Assembly (NCBI RefSeq): GCF_012911975.1
Contig: NZ_SMDQ01000015.1
Coordinates: 1-64,000, forward strand
Reading direction: 5' to 3'
DNA length: 64,000 bases
From: Nodosilinea sp. P-1105
Lineage (GTDB): Bacteria; Cyanobacteriota; Cyanobacteriia; Phormidesmidales; Phormidesmidaceae
This document shows, in pieces, positions 52,804-61,440 of the stretch. The notes under the pieces were generated by a model. The model ran no database searches, was not told the origin of the DNA, and saw only the letters and a list, made by a program, of their open reading frames with translations. The translations under genes were made by a program, and so were the position numbers. The stretch's first letter is position 1; each line of letters starts with the position of its first letter.

Positions 52804-53607
52804 ATGGCATTGGTGAGTTCAGACGCCTATGTGCAGGGCACATCCATGGTGCATCGCTGGCCCCCTCGGCTAAAGCTGGTGGGGCTAGGGGCGCTGATGT
52901 TTGCTTTTGCTATGGTGCAGCAGATGGTGTTGCTGCTGCCGATCGCCGCGATCGCCGCTGGACTCTATGGTCTATCGGGGCTGCCCCTGAGCCTTTTAAG
53001 CCATCGACTGCGTTACCCAGGGTTGTTTATTGCCGCCGTAGTGGTGCTGCTGCCCTTCACGTCCGGGGACACGGTGATCGCCCAGTGGGGTTGGTTAGCG
53101 CTACGTCAGGAGGGGCTAGAGGCAGCCGGCTTGATTGTGGTGCGGTTTGTCTCAATTTTGACCCTGGGCTTTATTCTGTTGGGCACCACGCCTTTTTTGA
53201 CCATTATCCAGGCCATGCGGGGGCTGGGACTGCCCAAGATTTTGGCGGATATGACCCTGCTGGCCTACCGCTATCTGTACGAAATTGCTGAAAATCTGGC
53301 CACCATGCAGCAATCTATGGCGCTCAGGGGCTTTGGCCATCAGCCCCGACGTTGGGGAGTGAGTCGTCGCACGGTACAGCAGCTGGCCATGCTGGTGGGT
53401 AGCTTGCTGCTGCGCAGCTATGAACAGTCGGAACGGGTATACAAAGCCATGCGGTTACGGGGGTATGGCTATGGCCCGGGTAACCAGGCTACCTTAGGAA
53501 GGGGCAACGCCAATGGCCAGTTCCGGGCGGGATGGGGGTTAACCGTCGGTGTGTTGGCCATGGCGGTTTGTATTGTTGCAGTAGAGGTGGCGTTATCGAT
53601 AGGCTAA
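52804..53607 (+). CDS. cbiQ: ECF transporter T component CbiQ
   Basis: A 267-residue transmembrane coupling protein. The two ATPase-contact motifs are present: QQSMALRGFGH and YKAMRLRGYGYG (Ala-Arg-Gly type). N-terminal helices include LVGLGALMFAFAMVQQMVLL. It begins 4 bp after cbiM, and its 3' end is overlapped by the start of the ATPase frame, so the four genes form one tight operon. Confidence 0.93.
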   Translation: MALVSSDAYVQGTSMVHRWPPRLKLVGLGALMFAFAMVQQMVLLLPIAAIAAGLYGLSGLPLSLLSHRLRYPGLFIAAVVVLLPFTSGDTVIAQWGWLALRQEGLEAAGLIVVRFVSILTLGFILLGTTPFLTIIQAMRGLGLPKILADMTLLAYRYLYEIAENLATMQQSMALRGFGHQPRRWGVSRRTVQQLAMLVGSLLLRSYEQSERVYKAMRLRGYGYGPGNQATLGRGNANGQFRAGWGLTVGVLAMAVCIVAVEVALSIG

Positions 53608-54392
53608 GTTCTGGTGCGGCCATAGCTAATTCCCAGGGCAGGGCAGGGCAAGAAACAGAGGCGATCGCGACTCGCTCTATCTCCTTTGCGTACCCCGACC
53701 GGCCCGACGTGTTGTGCGACATTTCCCTAGAGATTCGCCAGGGGGAGCGGGTGGGCATCATTGGCCACAATGGCTGTGGCAAGACGACGTTGTTTATGCT
53801 GCTGTGTGGGGTGCTGACTCCAGCATCGGGGGACATTATTCTATTTGGCGAACCTCTAAAACCCGGACAGTTTCGACCAGAGGTGGGCCTGCTGTTTCAA
53901 GACCCCGATGACCAACTATTTTCGGCCTCGGTGTGGGATGACATTGCCTTTGGGCCTCAAAACATGGGTTTTTCCCCAGAGGAGGTGGCCGTGCGGGTGG
54001 CTGAGGCGGCTGAGATGGCGGGGGTAACCCACCTGCTAGATCGCTTACCCCACCACCTATCAGGGGGGGAAAAACAAATGGTGGCGATCGCAGGGTTGCT
54101 GGCCATGACCCCTAAAATCTTGCTCTATGACGAACCGACCGCCAACCTAGACCTGCGTACCCGGCGACGGCTGATTCACTTTTTACAAACCGCCTCGGAA
54201 ACCCTGCTGATTTCCTCCCACGATCTGGAATTTGTGCTGGAGGTCTGCGATCGCGTGGTGCTGATTGACGACGGGCGTATTGTTGCCGATGGCTGCCCCC
54301 AGGTGGTGATGGGGGATCAGACCTTAATGGAGGCCCATGGTTTGGAGAAGCCCCATTCGCTGATGCCCCATCGGTCTAGCCACCACGGCTGA
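53532..54392 (+). CDS. cbiO: ECF transporter ATP-binding component CbiO
   Basis: The ABC ATPase of the metal importer. Walker A is GIIGHNGCGKTTLFMLLCG, the Q-loop VGLLFQDPDDQLFSASVWDD, the signature HHLSGGEKQMVAIAG, and Walker B ILLYDEPTANLDLR. The D-loop and switch His (LLISSHDLEFV) are intact. The only ATG upstream of the domain is at 53532, which overlaps cbiQ by 76 bp. A TTG at 53568 would shorten the odd Gly/Cys/Arg-rich leader. The family-like part starts near TEAIATRSISFAYPDRPDV, so the true start is uncertain. Confidence 0.93.
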   Translation: MGVNRRCVGHGGLYCCSRGGVIDRLSSGAAIANSQGRAGQETEAIATRSISFAYPDRPDVLCDISLEIRQGERVGIIGHNGCGKTTLFMLLCGVLTPASGDIILFGEPLKPGQFRPEVGLLFQDPDDQLFSASVWDDIAFGPQNMGFSPEEVAVRVAEAAEMAGVTHLLDRLPHHLSGGEKQMVAIAGLLAMTPKILLYDEPTANLDLRTRRRLIHFLQTASETLLISSHDLEFVLEVCDRVVLIDDGRIVADGCPQVVMGDQTLMEAHGLEKPHSLMPHRSSHHG

Positions 54393-54420
54393 GATCAAAA
54401 ACGAGCTATGGCAAAACCCT

Positions 54421-54512
54421 AGAACGCCGGTACAGATCCCAGGGCAGAATCCAAGGATACCCCAAGAATCATAGTCAATCAGCCCAAGTCCCCTGGGATC
54501 TTGACATCCTGT
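54421..54512. repeat. dispersed repeat family B, compact copy
   Basis: About 92 bp bounded by AGAACGCCGGTACAGATCCC and CCCCTGGGATCTTG. GATCCCAGGG and CCCTGGGATC pair as terminal arms of a long hairpin. It lies between the convergent cbiO and dnaB genes. The ends recur at 40049-40248, and the GAACGCCGGTACAG end alone at 57620-57633. Confidence 0.6.
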
Positions 54513-54521
54513 ACCCATGCT

Positions 54522-57500
54522 CTAGATGCCTGGGGTAGCCAGGTTGCGGAAGCGGGTGAACTGGGGTTCAAATAATAACTTAACGGTCCCCGTAGGCCCA
54601 TTGCGGTGTTTGGTGACAATGATTTCAGCAATGCCGCGATCGGGGGTATCTGGGTCGTAGTACTCTTCGCGATACAGCATCATAATTAGGTCAGCATCCT
54701 GTTCAATTGCCCCTGAGTTGTGGGAAACAATGCCGTCTGCTAACCACGAAGCAGGCCCCGGTACAGTCAGGTCATAGACTGGCTCTTCCCCTACAGGCTC
54801 GATAGAAACAACCTCATCCCAAAAAATATCGGCTGAGGCAATCTCTTCAAGGTCTTGGGCTACCGCAACTCGACTTCCTTTCTTTAGATACTCAAGTGGC
54901 TGCCAGCCGTCGAGGGTGTAGAGCCGGTGCTTTTCGGTGGCTCGAATTTTGCGCCCGCTAGCAGTAGTCAATTCATAAACCGGACGAGTACCAACTTGCC
55001 ACACCAAATCGGCCTTAGCCTGGGTGAGCTTACCATGGGCATCTAAGCTAATTACCTCTGGGGTACTGCCCACCAACGCTTGAATCGGCACTCGTTGACC
55101 GTTGGCCAGGACAACCAGCGTATCGCCAGTGACGCACTCCCGTAAATCGCTCATCATTGGGCGTTTGTTGGTGCGAGATTCGACCCCCCGGCTGAGCTGG
55201 GAGAGGGCAATGATCGGCACGTTCAGTTCCCGGGCCAGGCCCTTGAGCGATCGCGTCATCTTCGACAGCTCCTGCACCCGGTTATCACCGCCCCCTTCCA
55301 TCAGCTGCAGGTAGTCGATCAAAATCAGCCCCAGGGCACCTCCCTGTTCCGCCTGCAACCGCCGACAGCGGGAGCGAATCTCGGTCACCGAAATATTGGG
55401 GGTATCGTCAATGAACACCGGCATCTGGGACAGAACGCTGATGGCATGGCCTAGCTTTTCCCATTCATGTTGGGCAATGCGCCCGGTGCGCAGGCGGCTG
55501 CTCTCCATTTCCACTTCGCTCGACAGCAGGCGATAGACCAGCTGTACCTTGGACATTTCCAGGCTGTAGATCGCCACCGGCAATTTCTGGAGGGCCGCAA
55601 TGTTGCGAGCAATATTCAACACAAAGCTGGTGTTGTGGACACAGATATCGTTGGCCACAAAGTTGTGGGTATCGGGAACGGTGAGATCGTAGACCTGCTT
55701 AGTCCCCTGGGGTTCGATCGCCACAATCTCATCCCAGTAGACATCGCTGGTAGCGATGTGCTGAAGTTCGCTATGCTCTAGGGCGGTTGCCAGGGCAAAC
55801 AGGCGATGGCGGCTGGGTGCCCGTTTGCCAACATGGATATTGCTGGTGCTCTGGAACCCGGCACGGGTGGCCAGGGAAGCCCAGGATTTATCGCCCTTGG
55901 CGGCACGAAGCATCTCCCACACCTCAAGGGGGATCAGGTCGCGGTTGGTCTGGTAGCGACGGCTGGTCAGGGCCGTTGCCACCTTGGCCAGGGCGGCTTC
56001 TTTGCCAAAAATCCCGATGTCACTCAGGAAAGTCTTGATCGAGGGAGCATCGGTGATGTCGAGTTGCCAGGCGGGGCGGTGGCTATCCAGATATTTAACA
56101 GATCGGGCTTTGAGCTGAGACAAGATGCCAAACCGCAGCAGCAAATGCTGGACTTGGCGGGCCAGGATTTCGCTAACGGTGGCAAACCCCAACTGGGCTT
56201 GTCCCGAAGCCAGCACGGTAGCCCAGCCATCGGTAGCAAATAGGCGATTCAGGAAGAGGGCGAGGAGCGATTTGTTGAGCCGAAAGACAGCCGCCGGAAT
56301 AGTTTTCTGGTGGGCTGACTTACCCCAGCTCCCCAGCTCTTGCAGCCAAAGTGTCAGGTTGTTTTGACTCATCCAACGGATGGTGGCAAGGCCGCCTTGA
56401 GACGTTTCTTGGCGTACCTTTACCCCTGGGAACTGAAGGGCGGCGGCAGTAAAGTCGGCCTGGATAGCCGGGTCCTGGTTGGTGAATTGGGGTGAGGTAC
56501 TTGTCAGACAGCCATCGCCGATCAGGTAGGCCAGCAGCTTAACCTGATAGTCAGGCAAGGTTTCGGTGCCAAACACCGGCAGTATTCTGGGCACCGCTAT
56601 TTTTTGACCCACGGCCAGCTCTGCCAAGGGCCGCCAACCCTGAATGGTGAGGTAGGGGTGGCTCAGGGTAGTCTCGATCTCTCGTCCCGATCGCGTTTTC
56701 ACCCGAAACACCGGCTTTTGACCGTCGTCTACGTAAGCACTGGGCTGAGTGAGCCGCAAGCGCCAGTCAGCCCCCAGGGTGAGCAGGGAAGCAGACTGCT
56801 GCTGATAAATCTCGCCAATGGTTTTGAGGCTGCCATCGGCCAGCACAATCTGGGCATCAGCGCTGAGGCATTTACCCATGGATGGTCTGGCCGCCGCGAT
56901 AATCAGATCAGAGCGCTGGAACCCCTGGGTCATGGCATCCAGGTCATAGAAGCCACAGGGTACACCGGGCAGCACCACCCCCAGGGAGCGCTGCTCAATT
57001 TCTGAGAAGGTATCGATCAAAATATCTGAGGTGGCGGTCAGGCCTCCCTGGGGCCGCACCTGGGTAATGCCAAACAGCTTTTGCTCTGACTGGTCCAGGA
57101 CATTTTCCAGGGGAATGGTGGTGTCATAGCCCAGCTGCGAAATCTCGCCCCCGGTCTGAATCAGCAGCCGCCGGGTGTACTTATCCATCACCAGGGTGGC
57201 GTACTGGTCGATGTTGGCAGCACTGGTGGTGCGATCCACCAGTTGGGCAATGCGGGTTTGCCCTCCCACCTTCTCCAACTTGTCGTGGTCTTTTAACCAG
57301 ACCGTGATCGTCATCAAATCCGTGGGCTGGCCCTTGGCATGCAGGTCCAGGGCCGCCCGATAAATATCTTTGTGGGCCCCAATGTAAAAGGCATCAGGGG
57401 TGAGGATTTCCATCACCCGGCCAATGGCTTCAGGATCTAGCAGAATGCCACCCAAGATCGCCTCTTCGGCCTCAATGTTCTGGGGTGGTAGGCGATCGCT

Positions 57501-57530
57501 GACCGCATCAAACTTGAGATTCTGAACCAT
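54522..57530 (-). CDS. dnaB: replicative DNA helicase DnaB with two inteins
   Basis: A 1002-residue precursor. The exteins (residues 1-220, 634-798, 939-1002) join to a normal 449-residue DnaB: N-terminal domain (PPQNIEAEEAILGGILLDPE) and RecA-like motor (LILIDYLQLM, IALSQLSRGVESR, AIEQDADLIMMLYREEYY). Intein 1 (221-633) splits the Walker A loop between SMGK and TSF. Intein 2 (799-938) sits between SDLRE and SGAIEQDAD. Each begins with Cys and ends HN, followed by Thr or Ser, so both look splicing-competent. Without splicing of intein 1 there can be no ATP binding. rplI lies upstream on the same strand, a common pairing. Confidence 0.96.
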   Translation of the reverse strand: MVQNLKFDAVSDRLPPQNIEAEEAILGGILLDPEAIGRVMEILTPDAFYIGAHKDIYRAALDLHAKGQPTDLMTITVWLKDHDKLEKVGGQTRIAQLVDRTTSAANIDQYATLVMDKYTRRLLIQTGGEISQLGYDTTIPLENVLDQSEQKLFGITQVRPQGGLTATSDILIDTFSEIEQRSLGVVLPGVPCGFYDLDAMTQGFQRSDLIIAAARPSMGKCLSADAQIVLADGSLKTIGEIYQQQSASLLTLGADWRLRLTQPSAYVDDGQKPVFRVKTRSGREIETTLSHPYLTIQGWRPLAELAVGQKIAVPRILPVFGTETLPDYQVKLLAYLIGDGCLTSTSPQFTNQDPAIQADFTAAALQFPGVKVRQETSQGGLATIRWMSQNNLTLWLQELGSWGKSAHQKTIPAAVFRLNKSLLALFLNRLFATDGWATVLASGQAQLGFATVSEILARQVQHLLLRFGILSQLKARSVKYLDSHRPAWQLDITDAPSIKTFLSDIGIFGKEAALAKVATALTSRRYQTNRDLIPLEVWEMLRAAKGDKSWASLATRAGFQSTSNIHVGKRAPSRHRLFALATALEHSELQHIATSDVYWDEIVAIEPQGTKQVYDLTVPDTHNFVANDICVHNTSFVLNIARNIAALQKLPVAIYSLEMSKVQLVYRLLSSEVEMESSRLRTGRIAQHEWEKLGHAISVLSQMPVFIDDTPNISVTEIRSRCRRLQAEQGGALGLILIDYLQLMEGGGDNRVQELSKMTRSLKGLARELNVPIIALSQLSRGVESRTNKRPMMSDLRECVTGDTLVVLANGQRVPIQALVGSTPEVISLDAHGKLTQAKADLVWQVGTRPVYELTTASGRKIRATEKHRLYTLDGWQPLEYLKKGSRVAVAQDLEEIASADIFWDEVVSIEPVGEEPVYDLTVPGPASWLADGIVSHNSGAIEQDADLIMMLYREEYYDPDTPDRGIAEIIVTKHRNGPTGTVKLLFEPQFTRFRNLATPGI
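54717..55136 (-). other. intein 2 of DnaB, mini-intein
   Basis: A 140-residue intein with no endonuclease. Block A starts CVTGDTLVVLANGQRVPI. Block B holds KIRATEKHRLYTLDGW (TxxH-like). Block F is EEPVYDLTVPGPASWLADG, and the end is IVSHN before Ser. The insertion point, between SDLRE and S-IEQDAD, corresponds to the site of the well-studied Synechocystis DnaB intein. Its minimal size means it has lost its homing function and persists only by splicing. Confidence 0.93.
55632..56870 (-). other. intein 1 of DnaB, with LAGLIDADG homing endonuclease
   Basis: A 413-residue intein. Block A is CLSADAQIVLADGSLKTIGE. Block B contains ETTLSHPYLTIQGWRPL with the conserved TxxH. The endonuclease has two LAGLIDADG-type motifs, VKLLAYLIGDGCLTS and FLNRLFATDGWATV, with acidic Asp in each. 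Block F is VYDLTVPDTHNFVAND, and the end is ICVHN before Thr. It lies in the P-loop (GK|T), the most conserved point of the helicase. The endonuclease reads through without stops, so homing may still be possible. Confidence 0.93.
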
Positions 57531-57891
57531 AGGACTCTAGATATGGCGGCTGGGGTCAGGGTTTGGCCTAGGCCATCACTATATCAAGTTCATCTTGGGG
57601 TTGGGGCACCGATTCACCGAGAACGCCGGTACAGAAACCTAGCTGCTTGGCCAGCCAGCCGATTATGTCGCTTGAGCAGCGACGAAGCAACCGGGGTTTT
57701 AGCCATACTGACCGATACCCTAGAAGAACCCGCAAACAAGTTCTTTTGTACTATATTATAGAGCTAAAATAGCCCCAGACATTCCATGCCTGAGGCTACC
57801 TTGGGTGGTTCTAGCAATTGGCCTAAACCCACGGGGGCAATAGAAGAAGCAGAACCTCTGGGGAGTATTCCCACGAAGAGCAAGGGACGAC
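57531..57891. other. rplI-dnaB intergenic region
   Basis: 361 bp between rplI and dnaB on the minus strand. It carries the family B end GAACGCCGGTACAG at 57620-57633 and otherwise no clear structure. The short open frame on the plus strand (57543-57761) has no support. Whether dnaB is read from rplI or from its own promoter cannot be seen. Confidence 0.4.
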
Positions 57892-58350
57892 CTACTCAGC
57901 GATCACCCGCAGATTTACTGTGGCGGTTACTTCAGGGTGCAGCTTGATTTCTGCTTGATATTCGCCCAACTTATTGATGTCGGGAACGCTGATGTCGCGG
58001 CGATCGACCTCTTTGCCAGAAAGAGACTTAATCACATCGGCCACATCAGAGGAGGTGACCGTACCAAAAATAGCGTCGTTCTCACCCACCGGTTTCTGAA
58101 TGGTAAACATGCCGATGGTAGACAGGGCCGTTTTGGTGGCTTCGGCCTCTTGCTTAATCTCTAGCAGGCGCTGCCGCTGCGCTTCCCGTCGTCGTTCCAC
58201 CTGCTTTAGCACACCGGGGGTGGTGCGTACAGCCTTACCATTCGGAATGAGATAATTACGTGCATAACCAGGGGCCACCTCTACCAGGTCGCCGTTATAC
58301 CCTAATTTGCGAATATCTTCTGTGAGAACTACCTGTACCCGTTTTGCCAT
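57892..58350 (-). CDS. rplI: 50S ribosomal protein L9
   Basis: A 152-residue ribosomal protein. The N-terminal 23S rRNA-binding domain has the signature [20 protein letters not shown], followed by [10 protein letters not shown] long connecting helix rich in Glu, Arg and Gln leads to the C-terminal domain ([20 protein letters not shown]). Length is standard. It precedes dnaB on the same strand. Confidence 0.97.
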   Translation of the reverse strand: MAKRVQVVLTEDIRKLGYNGDLVEVAPGYARNYLIPNGKAVRTTPGVLKQVERRREAQRQRLLEIKQEAEATKTALSTIGMFTIQKPVGENDAIFGTVTSSDVADVIKSLSGKEVDRRDISVPDINKLGEYQAEIKLHPEVTATVNLRVIAE

Positions 58351-58426
58351 GATTCTTCTCGTATAGCCCAGTTGACTATACTACTCAAAAGACATGTGCA
58401 TTGGCAACTACTAGATCTTGACTGCT

Positions 58427-58660
58427 ATGACTAAACTTGTCCTTGCCCTAGTACCCGCGTTGTGGGTGGTGGCGATCGCCATTATTGCTGTCCAAAACGC
58501 CACTCCAGTGTCGATTCAATGGCTGACGTTCCAGTCCATTGAAATACCGTTTGGGGTGCTGCTAGCCTTTAGTGCCGCTGGGGGCATGATCGCCGCCGCC
58601 CTGGTACTTATCGTCCTCAGCAGCAAAGGATTCAGGCGTCCAGCCCGAAAGCGAAACTAA
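58427..58660 (+). CDS. LapA-domain (DUF1049) small membrane protein
   Basis: A 77-residue protein with two helices: LVLALVPALWVVAIAIIAVQ and IPFGVLLAFSAAGGMIAAAL, linked by NATPVSIQWLTFQSIEIPF. The basic tail is GFRRPARKRN. This is the LapA/YciS pattern, in which E. coli members act with LapB in lipopolysaccharide control. No LapB-like gene is adjacent. The ATG at 58427 is preferred over a TTG at 58418. Confidence 0.82.
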   Translation: MTKLVLALVPALWVVAIAIIAVQNATPVSIQWLTFQSIEIPFGVLLAFSAAGGMIAAALVLIVLSSKGFRRPARKRN

Positions 58661-58889
58661 ACTAGTGCAGCGTCAAGACTTGAATTTAGGGTTTCCAGAT
58701 GTAGAGATTTGTGGTGTCGAGGTCCGAAATCCCCTCCCTTGGAGGGGTAGGGGTGGGTCAAGCAAGCCCGAAAAGACCCACCCCGCCCTCCGGGCACCCC
58801 TCCGTGGGAGGGGATGAAATGTCCTGATGTGTTGAAGCAACCTCCCTGAAGATTAAAAGGCTTTTGCAAAGCACTTACCCTAATTTTTA

Positions 58890-58930
58890 GTCTTGACAGA
58901 CCACTAGTTAGTCTTGACAGACCACTAGTT
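58890..58930. repeat. tandem direct repeat of about 21 bp
   Basis: GTCTTGACAGACCACTAGTT occurs twice in succession, at 58890-58909 and 58911-58930. A related GTCTTGACGCTGCACTAGT is on the minus strand at about 58667-58685, and ACTAGTGGTCTATCAAG follows petH at 45926, with its reverse complement matching this unit. The pattern suggests footprints of a short element. Confidence 0.6.
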
Positions 58931-58992
58931 CCAAGCCCGGACCTGGAGTTCTGCCTGGGGGAAACTCCAGATCCCGAGCTGGACTTGGTATA
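58931..58992. repeat. dispersed palindrome family A, copy 4
   Basis: A 62-bp palindrome, CCAAGCCCGGACCTGGAGTT to GAGCTGGACTTGGTATA. Its reverse complement aligns nearly base for base with the copy at 37863-37929. Inner arms GGAGTT and AACTCC face each other around CTGCCTGGGGG. It abuts the tandem direct repeat at 58890-58930. Confidence 0.8.
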
Positions 58993-59165
58993 AGTCAGGT
59001 CTCCGGCTGGCCGTGAACCGCGACCCTGTTGATCCGCCTCTTGTGGCTTGATAGATCACTAGTACCGCTACGAGGAATTAAAAATGCAAAGTTCAAGGTG
59101 AAAAATTGCTGCTGCGCCAGGATTTTAAGCGTCCTGAACAGTAGGCTGATTTCTGCCTTTCTGTA

Positions 59166-60464
59166 CTAGTTGCTGGGGGCAACCGTCAGGTTTTCCCCGG
59201 ACTGGGCCGCCCGAATCACATCGTTCAGGGTATCGAAAGCTCGGGCAAATTGTGGGTCTTCACTGGTGCCAATGCGATCGCGGTCTTCGGCCAGTAGTTC
59301 CCGTTCCTGATCGCTCAGTTCGACAGCGATGTCAGGGTCAATACCGTGCTTGTCTATATCGCGGCCGCTGGGGGTAAGATACTTGGCCACGGTCACAGCT
59401 ACCCCAGAGCCATCCCCCAGGCTACGCACTGACTGCACCAGCCCTTTTCCAAAGGTGCGGGTACCCACTAAGACAGCCCGTTCATTATCTTGCAGTGCCC
59501 CAGACAAAATTTCACTGGCACTGGCCGAGCCGCCATCCACTAACACCACCAGCGGCTTATCAGTGAGGGCCCGGTTATTAGCACTTTCTTCATCAGCAAC
59601 ACCTTGGCGGTTCACAGTGGAGACAATCGTGCCATCGTTTAGCCACATGCGAGCAATGTCAATACTGGAATACAGTAGCCCCCCCGGATTAGAGCGCAAA
59701 TCAAGAATATAGCCCGTTACCCCCTGCTCTTCAAGAGCCTCAATGGCGTCGCTCATTTCGCTGGCGGCATTGGCACTGAACTGGGTGAGGCGAATGTAAC
59801 CCACTGGCCCTTCAGGACCGGTCTGCACGTCATAGCGCACTGGATGAATCTCAATGCGAGCTCGGGTAATGGGGACATCCATTTCGCGGTTGTCCCGACG
59901 AATGGTCAGCACCACCTCAGAGCCAACGGGTCCCCGAATCTTACTGACAGCATCGTTCAGTTCCATGCCTTCGGTGGACTCGCCATCAATGGACAGAATC
60001 ACATCCTTAGAGCGAATTCCAGCATCTGCCGCTGGGGTATCTTCAATCGGGGCTACCACCACAATCTCTTTAGTATCTTCATCCTGAGAGATTTGGATGC
60101 CGACACCAGTCAGCTCCCCGGAGGTATCAACTTGCATGTTGCGGAACTCTTGGGGATCCATGAAGCGGGTATAAGGATCATCCAGTTGCTCCAACATCTC
60201 GCGGATGGCCACGTAGGCCTCTTCCTGATTGGTATAGTCGCGCTCTAAATATTCAGTGCGGACCGCTTCCCAGTCCACCTGATTGAAGGTGGCATCCACA
60301 TAATTACGATCAATCAGCTGCCAAACTTCATCCACCAGCTCCTTTGGACTTTCTTGGAAGAAGGCTTTGCTCTGGGACAAATGCAGCCCTGCCCCGGTCA
60401 CCGAAACCGCAGCTACAGCTAGGGCAGTTGCGCTTAAAATCAGTCCCCGCTTTGCAATTGTCAT
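59166..60464 (-). CDS. carboxyl-terminal processing protease (S41, CtpC-like)
   Basis: A 432-residue periplasmic or lumenal serine protease. The signal region is LILSATALAVAAVSVTGAGL. A PDZ domain lies at about 110-190 (VVVAPIEDTPAADAGIRSKD). The catalytic Ser/Lys dyad is in DGGSASASEILSGALQ and GTRTFGKGLVQSV. GYILDLRSNPGGLLYSSIDI is typical. Cyanobacteria have CtpA (D1 precursor processing), CtpB and CtpC. The N-terminal region SPKELVDEVWQLIDRNYVDA looks most like CtpC, but a CtpA role cannot be excluded by eye. Confidence 0.9.
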   Translation of the reverse strand: MTIAKRGLILSATALAVAAVSVTGAGLHLSQSKAFFQESPKELVDEVWQLIDRNYVDATFNQVDWEAVRTEYLERDYTNQEEAYVAIREMLEQLDDPYTRFMDPQEFRNMQVDTSGELTGVGIQISQDEDTKEIVVVAPIEDTPAADAGIRSKDVILSIDGESTEGMELNDAVSKIRGPVGSEVVLTIRRDNREMDVPITRARIEIHPVRYDVQTGPEGPVGYIRLTQFSANAASEMSDAIEALEEQGVTGYILDLRSNPGGLLYSSIDIARMWLNDGTIVSTVNRQGVADEESANNRALTDKPLVVLVDGGSASASEILSGALQDNERAVLVGTRTFGKGLVQSVRSLGDGSGVAVTVAKYLTPSGRDIDKHGIDPDIAVELSDQERELLAEDRDRIGTSEDPQFARAFDTLNDVIRAAQSGENLTVAPSN

Positions 60465-60669
60465 ATGGCTTTAGAGTTCTAGCAGCAAATTACGCCCAAT
60501 CTAGCACAGACCACTGGGTTGGGAAGGGAAGATTTGATCAGGAAATCAGCCCCTGTTACTAACATTAACAATAGATCTCAGGACTTGCCTATCTCACCCT
60601 GTGACAGTCAGACAAGTTGCCCAACCCGACCAACCAGTCCAATCCGCTATCTTTCTGTACTAATCTGTA

Positions 60670-61287
60670 CTAATTGGAGGCCAAAATTCCAGTCAGGCAC
60701 TGAAAAAGTTCTTCCAGGTCGGCAGGCACTCGGTACAGGTTCAGGTCTTGCTCGATCCGCCGTTGTTGGCGATGCAGCCGCCCGAACTGCCACACGTCCC
60801 CTGTGGACACAGCACCGTAGAGTAGCGGTTCCTCTGAGGTAGTCCAGCGATCTAGGGCAATCAACTCGACGGCAAGCTGGGTGAACCCCCGGGCCAAATC
60901 AGCATTTTTAGCCTCAATAATCAGCAGACTGCGATCCGTGTGTAGATAGTAGTCTAGGGAACCCCTGAGCTGTTCGGAGACGTTAACAGAGTATTCAATC
61001 CTTAGCTGGGCTTGGGTCTGGTCGATCAGTGCTAGCACAATAGGCGAAATTAAAATTTCCCGGCGGGCGGCTTCACTGGTGAGGCTGACATAGGGTAATC
61101 GGCGCTGGAGACTACTTTTGAGCGCTTTAATTTGCTCAGCGTTACCGCTAGCGTTTGGCAGTGTTAGCGATCGCCGCTCTAGGGCAATCCCAAATTCTGC
61201 CAGAATATCGTCTGGCTCGTAGGCCATTTCAAAATAGTTGCGGAAAGTATAGCCTTTCCCAGGCTCTAGAATACTGGGCTTAGTCAT
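60670..61287 (-). CDS. PD-(D/E)XK nuclease superfamily protein
   Basis: A 205-residue protein with a restriction-endonuclease-like core: LRGSLDYYLHTDRSLLIIEA, giving Asp112, Glu125 and Lys127 (EAK), the PD-(D/E)XK pattern. Gln137 (FTQLAVELIALDRW) fits the conserved helix after the core. N-terminal residues are charged and probably helical. There is no methylase or DNA-recognition domain beside it, so it is not an obvious restriction enzyme. Such stand-alone proteins are common in filamentous cyanobacteria and are of unknown function. Confidence 0.7.
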   Translation of the reverse strand: MTKPSILEPGKGYTFRNYFEMAYEPDDILAEFGIALERRSLTLPNASGNAEQIKALKSSLQRRLPYVSLTSEAARREILISPIVLALIDQTQAQLRIEYSVNVSEQLRGSLDYYLHTDRSLLIIEAKNADLARGFTQLAVELIALDRWTTSEEPLLYGAVSTGDVWQFGRLHRQQRRIEQDLNLYRVPADLEELFQCLTGILASN

Positions 61288-61440
61288 CGCAACTCACCCT
61301 AGGGACCTATCTATCCTAGCTTTGAAAGCTGGGTGAGCCATCGTAAAACCTGACAAGGTCTACTGCTGGGTCTACGGCTATCGGATGACCCTGCGTTCCA
61401 ACCAACCAGATTTTTTCGGCCGCCCCCAGTGCCCTGCGGG

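Larger units (their letters stand above)
58661..59165. other. repeat-rich intergenic region
   Basis: 505 bp between LapA-like and protease genes on convergent strands. In order it holds a long GC hairpin (58731-58813: CCCCTCCC with GGGAGGGG, inner GGTGGGTC with GACCCACC), a 21-bp tandem direct repeat (58890-58930), a family A palindrome (58931-58992), and a further CTTGATAGATCACTAGTAC relative of the direct repeat near 59048. No gene was found. It is a nest of small mobile or extragenic palindromic elements. Confidence 0.65.

Noticed and set aside
54522-57530. DnaB Walker A motif broken by a large insertion or frameshift
   Set aside because: The insert has full intein blocks and intact splice residues, so it is removed from the protein and the motif is restored.
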